From positions 40,075,719 to 40,139,718 of the forward strand of contig CP141141.1 in the NCBI GenBank assembly GCA_035235625.1: 64,000 bases of DNA. Direction: 5' to 3'. Numbering within the stretch: the first letter of the stretch is position 1; the number at the start of each line of letters is the position of its first letter. The translations under genes were made by a program, and so were the position numbers. Origin of the DNA: Saururus chinensis (Eukaryota; Streptophyta; Magnoliopsida; Piperales; Saururaceae). Under the pieces are notes generated by a model that saw only the letters and a program-made list of their open reading frames with translations, was not told where the DNA came from and did not search any database. Shown in pieces: positions 11,634 through 23,200 of this stretch.

Positions 11634-11733
11634 AATATATGCTAACATATGTGTCATCAATCTCATGAATGAAGGGCTCCCATTAGCAATTTAAACTAGG
11701 CTCATTGTCAGTAATGAGCATAAAAAAATGCTT
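11634..11733. repeat. MITE family A, copy 1, right half
   Basis: Continues the element begun at about 10-126: atgctaacatatgtgtcatc, then a terminal segment ggctcattgtcagtaatgag and cataaaaaaatg that is inverted relative to the left end. Confidence 0.6.
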
Positions 11734-12757
11734 CGGAATATGTGTCATAAGTGTGACAATGATGGAAAACTTAGCCATAATAAACAAGTACACAACAAGA
11801 TGGTTGGGAGCACACCCATTGCAAAGAAAATAATTTTTGCATGCCAAAGACCTTGACCTTGTAGACCAGCCAGACCAATCATGACTTGGACCTTGATCAA
11901 TCAGCCCATGGGCTAGATAGGGGATAATTATTAGAGAGCATGCATGCAATATTTTGCCCAACGTGAAATAAAAATAAGACACATTGAGGCCTAGGGGGTG
12001 GTAGTCCCAACTAAAATGAAGGAAGGGAGAGAAGATGCACCACTCAAATTAAAATCCCCCCACCCTACAAGAAGTTACCAAACGGGTAAGCCAAAATTTG
12101 CATGCAGAAGGGGAGGCCATCCACATCAAATAGCAAGCCAACTCGATGAATTAAGCACCAAATTACACACAAACACCATACCGAGCATAACGTTTTAGGA
12201 CCCAACAAGAGCAAGCAAAGGGTAACAAAAGAAAAAGAAGATACTGAGTTAGGAGTTGAGGAAAGATGAGAAGCATAATAAACATGACTCTTGATCAACT
12301 CACTTAATTCACCCTCAACCCCATAGAGCTCTTTGTCATAAAGCATCATGGTAGGGTGCACTGAAAAGAAAAATCTCACCTTCAACTATGCCTGAGGGGA
12401 GGGGCCCATATACTTAATATAGCTCTCCTTGTCTAGATTTTTATGGTATAACTCTTAAATATCATGTCTTATTGAAGGTGTTCATTGAGTCTCAACCATA
12501 TTGGGTTTGTTTTGTTTGTTTAGTATTCTACTTCAAGATTGCATTATTAATGTGTCTAATTTGTGTTCGATTATTTTTAGAGACACTAAAGGGCTGCTAA
12601 TATGCTTAAGTATATTAGCTTCAAACATGTGTGTTGGGTTTATCAGGGTTGCTAATTGTTTAGAAAAGTTTGTGCACTTGTAGGGTTCATGTTTGTGGAT
12701 TGGTCATCCTCATTTGTTTAAGAAGTATTGCAGGAGGAATACCTTGGTGTAGTTCAT
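11734..12757. other. Intergenic, no gene recognised
   Basis: I see no coding region or family signature here. Short open frames (for example at 12065-12385 on the minus strand) have no recognisable motif. Confidence 0.6.
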
Positions 12758-13060
12758 CTTCGCTCTATTTGAATTTCTTTTAGCAAAAACATAAATGTCA
12801 TATTGAAGGCTTGGTGGCAATCCCTATGGGAAACATTTTTTATACTCCACTCTGAGAATGAGCTCACTGTACAGGAGTTGTTCATCCATAAACTTGATAG
12901 CGCGCATTGTCACAGAATGCATTTTGAGCACCCTACTAATTCCCCTTTTGCTTTACTTGCATGTATTTTTTTTATTTTTTTGCATTTTCTTTATTTATAT
13001 TTTAAGATGTTACTATGCCAGTATAACTACTTTGGCTGCCACTTTAGCCACATGCAATAA
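12758..13060. repeat. Duplicated segment, first copy, with partial MITE family A
   Basis: 12758-12905 (ttcgctctatttgaatttct...) recurs at 13377-13524 with scattered changes. From about 12835 it enters the left end of a family A MITE (attttttatactccactctg), which breaks off near 12960. The rest to 13060 is T-rich. Confidence 0.65.
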
Positions 13061-13376
13061 ATCTCATGTGCTACATAGGGGGGAGTGAGTTGTTAATGTT
13101 GTTGGTTGTAGTGTTGTTGCACTTATTACTTATAAGCATATTGATAGTGAATGAAACTAAATTTCATGCTTGTGTTTATCTGTTTTCTTGTAATATGACT
13201 CTCTTTTGCCCCTTATTTTTTTATAGGCTTGAAGCCCAATAAGCAAGTTTTTATTTGGGACAATTGGCTTACCTTGCATGGATGCATTACACAAATCACT
13301 TACATATGCTCATACAAAGCAAAAAAGTAGGGGGAGCAAAAGAGAGTCACACTGAATTTTTTTTAGTAAAAAGGGA

Positions 13377-13524
13377 GTCTTCACTCTATTTGAATTTACT
13401 TTAGCAAAAACATAAATATCATATTGAAGGCTTTGTGGCAATCCCTATGTGAAGTGTTTTTCATAGTCCACCCTGATAATGAGCTTAATGCACAGGAGCT
13501 GTTCATCTATGAAATTGGTGGTGC
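13377..13524. repeat. Duplicated segment, second copy
   Basis: Repeats 12758-12905 about 620 bases downstream: tcactctatttgaatttact followed by ttagcaaaaacataaat, then the same run into a MITE end. Confidence 0.75.
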
Positions 13525-13668
13525 ACACACTAATAAAAATTAACATAAGTAATATAAGTATCACTTATGTTAACATATGCTAGTGTCTGAACTATCTAAA
13601 ATATCAATGATTCTCATACATACCTTATGCTAGGCTCATTGTAAGAGGGAAGCATAAAAAACTCTTCT
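13450..13668. repeat. MITE family A, complete copy
   Basis: The left end tttttcatagtccaccctga is inverted relative to the right end ggctcattgtaagagggaag and cataaaaaac. The interior has the shared gttcatctatgaaatt and cttatgctagg motifs. Flanking 8-mers tccctatg and tccctctt agree at 6 of 8. Confidence 0.65.
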
Positions 13669-14221
13669 CTCCCTCTTACGGTAGAGATGATCTTGTGCAC
13701 AGACTATAAATTATATTGCATTGCTGGGTTCCATGGCCATGTCCATGGGGTGCAGGATGTTCGGTAAAATTCATGAACTTGTGATTTTCTAGTTCTTTTT
13801 TATTTTGCCAATTCTTGATGTAGGACCCCGCTATCCAAACTTGTCGTATTTGCCTCAAGGAAGAGTAAACACAAATCATAGTATTGATCGCTACCAACAG
13901 CGACGGACACAAATCGGAGATCAATTCCTTGTCCTAGTAATAAAGACAGTCACACGCATTGATTTTATAAAAACATGATATTCATTGGTCGATGCTGAGT
14001 TCTAAGGTCAATTTTCCTTCCAAGCAGTTGTTTTCCTTGCACAAAGTAGTCCATATTTATGAGTCCGATTATGCACCCCGTCTTCTTATACAAATTCGTT
14101 AAAATATAGGGCAAATGGGCTTAAGTCACTCAGCTTGCACCCGTCAGTTTAACTCAGATATTGATCGGACATCTTGCAGTGGCGATACCCACGCCAATGC
14201 ATATGAACTCATGTTAAAACA
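13669..14221. other. Intergenic, no gene recognised
   Basis: No recognisable coding, RNA or mobile signature seen. Confidence 0.5.
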
Positions 14222-14325
14222 TACTCTCTCTTTCTTATAATTAATACTTTTATATTTAATTTTTTAAAATAAAATAAAATTATTTAAAAATTTAAATTAA
14301 ATTATTAATATAAGACAAAAAAATA
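14222..14325. repeat. Stowaway-like MITE, degenerate
   Basis: Left end ctctctctttcttataatta and right end attaatataagacaaaaaaa are imperfectly inverted, with an AT-rich self-complementary middle. This resembles the tactccctctgtcccataat-type ends of Tc1/mariner MITEs. Confidence 0.5.
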
Positions 14326-15005
14326 TTCCTTATCTCTATTTATCCTCGAAATTGAATTCAAATAATCAAAGGAGCCAAGGTCAAAATGCAAATGATTTGG
14401 ACTTTGTTTGTTTGTTGTTTTGTTTTGCATGTAATGGGACTTAGCTTTCAAGATCAGACACATCATACATCCCCACGAATTTTCTGATGCTGACGTCCCA
14501 AAAATGAGGCAGATGGGCAAAGGAATCTAATGCATACAATACAGACATTGTCGTTCAACGATTCGTACAACCTTCACTACGACTTGTTTTTTCTGTACAT
14601 GTTTGAGTGTCCATATTTCAGCTATTTACGTTGTAACCATTTTGTTCGTTGACTATCGTATTCTGGGGTCTTTTTTTATTTGACTAAAAGGGTCTTCATT
14701 AGGTACAAGAAACGTAGGTTTTATAAAAAAAACAAAGCAAAACAAGAAACATAGCTCTACTTTAGTCCTTAGAGCATTGGTGTATGCCGTGGACAAAAAA
14801 TGGAGTTCTAACTAACTCCAACTCGGGCTCCATCCTACATAGGACTTTATTTTTGAATCCCCAAGTTTAGATTTTAAATAATTTTTTTATATTTTAGTCT
14901 TCGTTTTTATTTACTTATTTTTTATATTTATTGTTGAAAATTTTGTCGTTATTAACAGCTCAGTTTCCATTGGAGATGTTCTTAGACTTAAGTATAAATT
15001 TATAA
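14326..15005. other. Intergenic, no gene recognised
   Basis: AT-rich spacer between two Stowaway-like elements. A short open frame on the minus strand (14305-14520) has no recognisable motif. Confidence 0.5.
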
Positions 15006-15113
15006 TACTCTTTCTATCCTAAAAATAAATATTTTATTTAATTTTTAAAATAAATTTAAATTAAATAATCTAAAAAAATAATAATTAAAATACTTATTTT
15101 AAGACAAAGAGAA
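15006..15113. repeat. Stowaway-like MITE
   Basis: Ends ctctttctatcctaaaaata and ttattttaagacaaagag are inverted, flanked by TA on the left and TA a few bases beyond the right end. The core is nearly all A/T and self-complementary. Confidence 0.7.
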
Positions 15114-15399
15114 TATAATCCTTCACCTCTATTGTTTTGGCATTTTATATCCTTCGGTTAACATTTGACTATTTTAAACTTTAGTCTTCTCATAACTTAA
15201 AAAATCAATATCTTAAAAAAGATGTGTTGTAAACAGTAATAAATAAAATTTATCCTCTAATTGAAGTACGTTTTTTCCTGTTACTTAAATTTGAGCTAAA
15301 TTGAATGATGAATTAAAATAGATTGTCATTCAAGTGGTTTTGTTTGTACGAACTTAGCAGAGAGACTAAAATGCAAAAATTGACAACATATGAGAGATT

Positions 15400-15605
15400 A
15401 GTATTGCCTCCATCCCACATCCCATATCAATAACACTATTTAAATTTTTTTTTTCATATTAATAGCTTTATTTAGCTTAATTTAAGTACTTGAATACTTA
15501 AAAAAGTAATCTTAGAAGCTATTTTCTATTATCTTAGCAATAAATTCTACTATTTATTAAAAAAATATTATTTTTTTAAATAAAGCTATTAATATGAGAC
15601 AAATA
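15400..15605. repeat. Stowaway-like MITE with a perfect 21-base internal inverted repeat
   Basis: The left end cctccatcccacatcccata resembles the Stowaway consensus, and the right end reads ttaatatgagac. Inside, the 21 bases at 15454-15474 are the exact reverse complement of 15577-15597 (core attaatagcttta). Confidence 0.65.
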
Positions 15606-16150
15606 AAATATTTTATAAAATAAAAATAATAAACTAATTTACAAAAAAGTCTAAACTTTCGGGATTAATATTTGGTGGGTCCACATTCGCGGGAAGCATA
15701 AGGTAGTTTCTCTTTAAAATTTCCAACTCATTATCGATGGTTATAACTTAATGAGTATAAATAAATGAGTTTTTTAGAGGTAAATGGCACCTAATTTGGT
15801 AGACCACCATTATCAAACACTATAATTACATCCCAAGAAGCCTCTAATTTATTTCTACTGGTCAAAACTTTTATATTGCATATCCATAGCCTTGTAAACA
15901 AATTATCACAAAAAAAATTATTCTAACTCCACTGTATTAAATTTTAAGTAGTTTTGCTATGTCTCATCACACATTTTTCTAAAATAAGATTGTTTTATGA
16001 CCTACGGCAAGAAGGGAGAGAAAGGTTCAAACGTAAATAAGCGAAAGACTGAGGGCATTAATAATCACCTTATCTGTCTCGTATTGTCTACATCACGAGT
16101 CATGACCCCCCAAAAAAAGTATAAACCCAAATTAACGCCCCTGGAATTTG
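15606..16150. other. Upstream region of the PRAF-type gene
   Basis: AT-rich spacer ahead of the GC-rich leader that begins near 16190. No clear TATA box was identified with confidence. Confidence 0.4.
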
Positions 16151-16189
16151 CGATTTTTTAATTTCAGTTTCAAGTTGCCCAATTTTACA

Positions 16190-17268
16190 CCTCTGTCATT
16201 TCCGGCTGAGCGAGAGGAGGGAGCTGGGGCGGGCCGAGGAGAGGGGGTTTCTTCGTTCCAATCTCTCAATCCGCCGCCGCAGGTGGAGGAATCCTCGATA
16301 GGCCCCGGAACCTCGGCCCATTTCTGAGCCGGCTCCGCATTCCTGCCTTCTCCTCCTCGTCGAGGCGGGCCGAACCAGCTCTGAAACGCGGGAAACGGCC
16401 GGCATTTGGCGGATCTTTCTCCGGCATTTCTGGAGGCTTGGGATTTGGTCCTGCATTGCGTTGCAAGCTCCCGTTTCGAAGTTTGGGGATGCGTCTGAGA
16501 CGGAATTTGCAGCGGTGAAGGGAATTCGGAGCACTTGGATTTTTCTTTTCCCGTTGGCTTTTCTTCCGGTTTAGGGTTTATTGCTAGAATTTGGAGCTCG
16601 GGGATTGGTTGAGGCAATGATGGAAGCGGAATTGGTGGAGTGTGGCTGATTGGAGGTAAAGCGGAACTGGCTATTTTGGAATCGCGCCTGTGATTTGGAG
16701 TGTTTTTTATGTGTCATTGAGGTTGTGATTGGTGCGCTCTGTGTTTCCGAGCCATTCTGGTGCGCCAAAGATTCAAGGCAATTAAGTGGAGTTGTGCGTG
16801 TCTAGCTGAGCTGGAGTCTGAAAATCAATAGACCGGGCAACAGGTCGGGAGATTAACATAAGATGAATAATGTAGGTTACGGGGAGGAAAATTTTCTCTA
16901 TAGATGTTGAAGTCATGCAATTGTCGTGCACAATCGAGCCCACATTTTTCATTTCAGACAGGTTCTGGTGCTTCCTTGGTGTTATGCAATTGATATAAGC
17001 TCTAATAGGGGGAAAGGGACTCAAAGGGAGCGGACTGTCATATCTGTTAGTTTTTGACTTTTGGATTAGGGTTTCTTGCTCAATCTTATAACAAAGGATG
17101 TCGTAGATACTGCCTAACGGATGAAGAAGGTGGTCTGCTGCCTCTCAGCGTGGAGTTTCGTGGGGAAACTTTTATGGGGCAGAGTTGGATTTCCATTCAA
17201 AGCTGTTCAAGATTCTTGTGTTCTTCAAATGTACTTAAGCCAAGAGACGGTCTTAGATTAGAGTATAA
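16190..17268 (+). promoter_or_regulatory. GC-rich leader of the PRAF-type gene with several small upstream ORFs
   Basis: An abrupt rise in G+C at about 16190-16560 and two telobox-type TAGGGTTT motifs (16572-16579 and near 17067) mark the probable promoter and 5' leader. If transcribed unspliced, it holds short upstream ORFs at 16489-16518 (9 codons plus stop), 16617-16649 (10 codons plus stop) and 16709-16720 (3 codons plus stop). A leader intron is possible but I could not place one with confidence. Confidence 0.5.
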
Positions 17269-20200
17269 ATGGCTGACATCTCTAGGAGTGGTGCCATTGA
17301 GAGGGACGTTGAACAGGTAAAATGTCTTTCTCATTGACTTATTTATATAGCTATAGATGCTTCGTTTCATTTCTATGTTTTTAGCTTCCACATTGTTATA
17401 GTGTGTTGTGGACGATTATAAAATTTTATTAGGAAATTATTATGAGAAAATTGATTATGTGCGTTATATTATAAGATGAAATCCAGTTACTTCAACAATG
17501 CTATCAGTTAAGCACTGGTCCCTTGTTGTTTTTACAATGATATGGTTGTTAATATTATTTATTGGGCTTTTTATAGCTAAAATTAGAAAAACGAAGAACA
17601 TGATATTGATTGAAGGGCACTTTCTAGGAACAGAAATATACTGCTCCCAACAGTGGCTACTAATAAGTCTATTTGAACCTTTCTGGTTCTAGATGGTCTT
17701 ATGTGTAGGTGATCCAGGTTTTGAATGCAGGCGGGAACAATGCATACCAGTTCTTAATAGCTCATTGATTAGGTGATAAAAGTGGCTTATGGATCCCATG
17801 CATTGCAGATAAAGGCCTATTATGAGACTTATTAATTGAACCAAAGAAGAATTGGTGGAAAATTTGAATGGCTTTCTGGTGAGTCTACCGCTAGAATGTT
17901 ATTTTAGGCTCCAAATCAAGGTTGGTAATTAAAATTTCATTAAAACTAGGAGGCCTTCTCAGAATTTAGCTTGATTTGCAGGCTATATTAGAGCCTCTGA
18001 TACATTCATAAAATTAATTATCTATCAGCATTAAATATGAACTAGGATTCTGCATTTACAATTCTAGCGGCTTGACAGTTAATGCACCATATTTCATAAA
18101 GTCGGGCTGCAGACATCAAAAATAGGTCTCGTATAGAAATAAGGACACATCAAATGTAGGGAGTAAATATTCCTCTCTAATATTCTTGTAACCGGGGTCA
18201 GATTTACATGCACATATACCTGGGGATGAAAATAATATTCTCTATCACAAAAAAGGGAACATTCTACCGAACCTGATGTGGCTAGCTTGTTGATGAACCA
18301 GGATGAGGGTACATGGATTCCTTGGATATGCATGCATCAGTAAAAATTAGTAAATGGTGTACTACTATATTTTTTCATTAGACATTAGCATGCCTCTCCT
18401 TAATATTCTGTCAGGAAAAATCCAAGCTTGGATTTCTTGTCTAAAGAAAGTGGAAAAAATCAAAACTAGGATAGATGCATACACTTCTATTATTCATGTT
18501 TCATCAAGCAGATGACATACATACTTTCAATCATCAGATGCCTAATCTAACATTCTATATCATGCGGGCTTCTAGTCTTAATTATTTATCATTTGCATGT
18601 TGCTTATCTAGTGTGTGTGACTAGTTTGCATTTTGAAGAAACTTTTAGTCATGTTAATATCTGAATTAACACATAGATGAAACTGTTCACCTAACCACTA
18701 AAGGATGTTTTGCTTGGCTTCTATTCACTGTTTGTTTAGTTTGGTGTTGTTTGTTAGTCCTTTCCCTGACAACTTAGGCTTTTAGGTGATTTGGTTTCTA
18801 GCATGGTATCAGAACCGAGAGGGCTAGAGTTTAATTAACAACTTATGTTTGCATGTTCCCATGCAAGGGTCTGTATACATTTAATTATGATTGCGTGTGC
18901 AGGAAAATGTTTGTTTCATTTGGTTTGATTTGGTTTGGTTCTGCTTGATATCCATTGTTGGTCCATTTCCTTTCTGACTGATGAATCTTTTTCTTTACAT
19001 TCACTTCTGTTTTTTGTGTTTTTTCCCAAAATCATGGCCTTGCATGAAGACGGTGATCAGCCTTTTTTGTTGCTTGATTTCACCGAAGTATATTTATTAT
19101 GTTAGTGAAAGCTCCAATTAGAGTATATCTGTTGGTTATTTTTACAGATCACTTTGTCCTTGATGTGCAGGCTATTACAGCGCTAAAAAAGGGTGCTTAT
19201 CTGCTAAAGTATGGGCGTCGAGGAAAGCCCAAGTTCTGTCCGTTTAGGGTTTCAAATGTAAGTTTTATTGTGACTTTGCAAACATAGATGTGCACTGTGA
19301 CATACATAACGTCCTTTGGAATGTTTAGTATTTTGTAGCCGTAGACTGTCTATCCTTTCATATATGACCTTGCTTTTTGGTGAAGTGGAGGACAATGTTG
19401 TGTTCATCCAATTTTCAGAAGTAGGATTTCTGAGATGAGTAGATTGGTTTGCAAGATTTGACAAGTCCATATTGGAAATAACTGTATAATACATGTTTAA
19501 ATTAGTTTATAGCCGATGAAGTGTAGGGGCCATTTTAGATGTATGTAAAATTTGTAGAATAGACTCGCTTGACACATCTGCGCAAGGATTTAAATAAAGT
19601 ACTAGGGAAGTTCCTAACACAGCATTAAAATTTATGAAAAGGTTTGTTCAGTTATGACAATAAATTTCGTGATGAACTAACTGAGGAACTGACCCTGCAG
19701 TCGAGTTGAAATGTTAAATATTAGAGAAGGATATGTCATAAGTAAATGTCAGTGAAAATGGTATCATAATAATAGTTTATAATATGTGCAGTTTTTCAAG
19801 TTTCTTATTCTTTAAAATTGTGTGATTTTCAATTTCTAAAATGTAAACTTCTGTCTATCTTGGACCTTTTTGAGATTATTATTTTCAAAATAGAACTAGA
19901 GTTCTTTATGGAATAGGACTTTTATACAACAGAACCAAAAGGCATAATTTATTAAAACTGGGGTGGGTTACCATGCATTATTGTTGCCCAGTATATAGCT
20001 GCTATGATGTAGTATCATTACTATCCTAGGTTTCCTTTGATGTTTTTTGTTCTGACTTCTGTAGCTGAAGAATCGTCATTAGCCAAAGCAATCATTTAAG
20101 ATACAGTTGAAATAATTTTTGCTTATTATATTATTGACAATGTGATCTTTTTTTTTTCTCTGTGCTGTTCTTTTCTGTTGATTCCTGAATTTTTGTCGTT

Positions 20201-23200
20201 CTTTTTTGTTCTAATAAGCGTGTACTTTGCAGGATGAGTCTTTATTAATGTGGTATTCTGGCAAAGAGGAGAAACAACTTAAACTAAGTCATGTATCAAG
20301 AATTATACCTGGACAACGTACTGTAAGTTGATTATGGGAGTTAATATCATATTTGTTACCTATAATCTCTAACTGTTGTTCATCAATATGTTATAAATTG
20401 GTTATGTAATCAGGAGATTCAATGTGCATTATTTTTTGAGTTGGATAGTATAATTTATGATAATTACGAATTGAAGTTCTATGTTCTCCTATTTGTAAAT
20501 GAAGTCCCTAAATTTCTTAGACATAAGGTGCCAGCTTTGAATTATATCACCACCAAGTGGATGCTTACTCACTACTCACTTCAGCACTGGAAAATGAAGT
20601 CTGGCCATATTTTTTTAGGAAATGAAAATTTCACTGAGTTTGAACTGTAATATTTAATGTACAAAAATTTGTATATCCTATGCCTTCCATGCAAGTGCAA
20701 ACTTCTGTAGACACCCTAGTCGGGTGATCCTTTTTCAGTCCAATCTGCTCAATATGATCTTTAAATATTGTTATATTGACAGTCATGCTATCTTATTTTC
20801 ATTTATGTTTCAGGCCATATTTCAGCGATATCCTCGCCCAGAGAAGGAATACCAGTCATTTTCTCTTATGTACAATGATAGGTCTTTGGATCTGGTGAGT
20901 CATTTATTTATCTATTTTATTTTTATTTTCACTTGCTATATATGTATACTGCTTCTTTTTTCTTTTCCTTTTCTTTGCTGCAAAGGTTATTTCTGAAGTC
21001 AATACAGCTATGAATTTTGTAGCAACTAACATTTTCCATCTTCATATCCATGAAAGTTTTTCTTTGACTAATTACACTTTTTTCAAGACAATAGAGATAA
21101 ATATGCTGAAATAAGGATAATTTGACAATTTCTATTCCAGAATAGCATCAAGAAGTCGTTTGCAAACCTGAAAATAGTTGCTTATTGTGATGACGATGTT
21201 GATGATCCATATTTAAGAGAAATTTCCTGTTGATGGTCTTTGTACTTACGTAATTTACAGTTGTAGCCAAATCTTGATTTTTTTCATTATACAGATATGC
21301 AAGGACAAAGATGAAGCTGAAGTATGGTTTGTTGGTCTTAAAGCATTGATCTCTCAGGGAGCTCATCGGAAATGGAAACCTGATTCAAAAAGTGACAGAG
21401 CTTCCTCTGATACAAACAGTTCAAATACATATACTAAACGAATTTCCCCATTGTCATCTTACCATGGCAGCAGTGATGCCTACAGCAAGGTTTGTATTCT
21501 CTCAATTTTTAGCTCTATTTTCAGTGTATGCATGGGAGCCAACCATCTCTATAGCTTGAGATTGTTTAGAACTTCTTGATATATTTATAAGTTTTGTTTA
21601 CTCTAATTATGGTGATTTAGGACTCTGGAGATTCTGTACGGAACCTGGGTCCATTTGAAAATATTCCATCAAGTGGGTTGGGGAAGGCATTTTCGGAGGT
21701 GATATTGTACACTGCAGCTTCCAAGGGCTCTATTCATTCTGATGCAGTTAGTAATTCTGCCAATTCGGTTTCATCTGGGGGTACAGATAATGTGAATGGC
21801 CGTGGATCAGCAGCTGATGGTTTCCGAGTGAGCCTTTCGAGTGTGGTTAGCTCGTCAAGCCAAGGTTCTGGCCATGAAGAGTTTGATGCATTAGGTGATG
21901 TTTTCATATGGGGTCAAGGCACAGGTGATGGGTTACTTGGAGGTGGTACACACAAGTCTGGAAGTTCATGGACACCTAAGATGGATGCTCTTCTCCCAAA
22001 AGCTCTGGAATCTACTGTGGTTCTTGATGTCCAGAATCTAGCCTGCGGGACCCAGCATGCTGTACTTGTCACCAAACAAGGGGAGGTCTTTAGCTGGGGA
22101 GAAGAGTCTGGTGGCAGGCTAGGTCATGGGGTAGAATCTGATGTATCCCTTCCAAAGCTTGTGGAGGCTTTAAGTGGCATGAACATTGAACTGGTTGCAT
22201 GTGGCGAGTATCACACCTGTGTAGTGACTCTCTCTGGGGATTTATATACATGGGGTGATGGGACCCATAACGACGGTCTACTGGGACATGGAAGTGGGGT
22301 TAGTCACTGGATACCCAAGAAGGTAATGGGTCAAATGGAAGGTATACATGTGTCATCAATTTCTTGTGGCACATGGCATACAGCCATTGTTACCTCTGCA
22401 GGCCAACTGTTTACATTTGGTGATGGAACTTTTGGTTCTTTGGGTCATGGAGATCGCCAAAATGTAAGCATACCCCGAGAAGTAGAGACTCTAAGAGGAC
22501 TAAGAACTGTCCGGGCTGCTTGTGGTGTTTGGCACACTGCTGCTGTTGTTGAGATTATTGCTGGTTCTCCTGACTCAAATAATTTTCCATCTGGAAAGTT
22601 GTTCACATGGGGAGACGGGGATAAAGGCCGGTTGGGACATGGTGATAATGAGCCAAGGCTTGTCCCAACATGTGTGGCTGCTTTAGTAGAACCCAGCTTT
22701 TGTCAAGTGGCATGTGGACATAGCATTACCATTGCTCTTACTACCGAGGGGAAGGTGTACACAATGGGCAGTACTGTTTACGGGCAGCTGGGGAACCCTG
22801 GTTCAGATGGAAAAGTCCCCATTTGTATTGAAGGTAAAATACGCAATAGCTTTGTGGAAGAGATAGCCTGTGGATCCTATCATGTTGCAGTTTTGACTTC
22901 AAGGACTGAACTTTACACTTGGGGCAAAGGGGCTAACGGTCGGCTAGGCCATGGGGACTGTGATGACCGGAATGTTCCTACCCTTGTTGAAGCTCTCAAA
23001 GACAAACAGGTCAAAAGTGTAGTTTGCGGATCAAATTTTACTGCCGTTATCTGTCTCCATAAATGGGCATCAAGTTCTGACCATTCAGTATGTTCTGGTT
23101 GCCGAAACACATTTGGTTTTCGGAGAAAACGCCACAACTGCTATAATTGTGGGTTAGTGTTCTGTAAGGCTTGCACAAGCAAAAAATCTGTAAAAGCCTC

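Noticed and set aside
16132..16617. 161-codon minus-strand frame over the PRAF leader
   Set aside because: An antisense frame through a GC-rich 5' leader with biased composition; no domain recognised.
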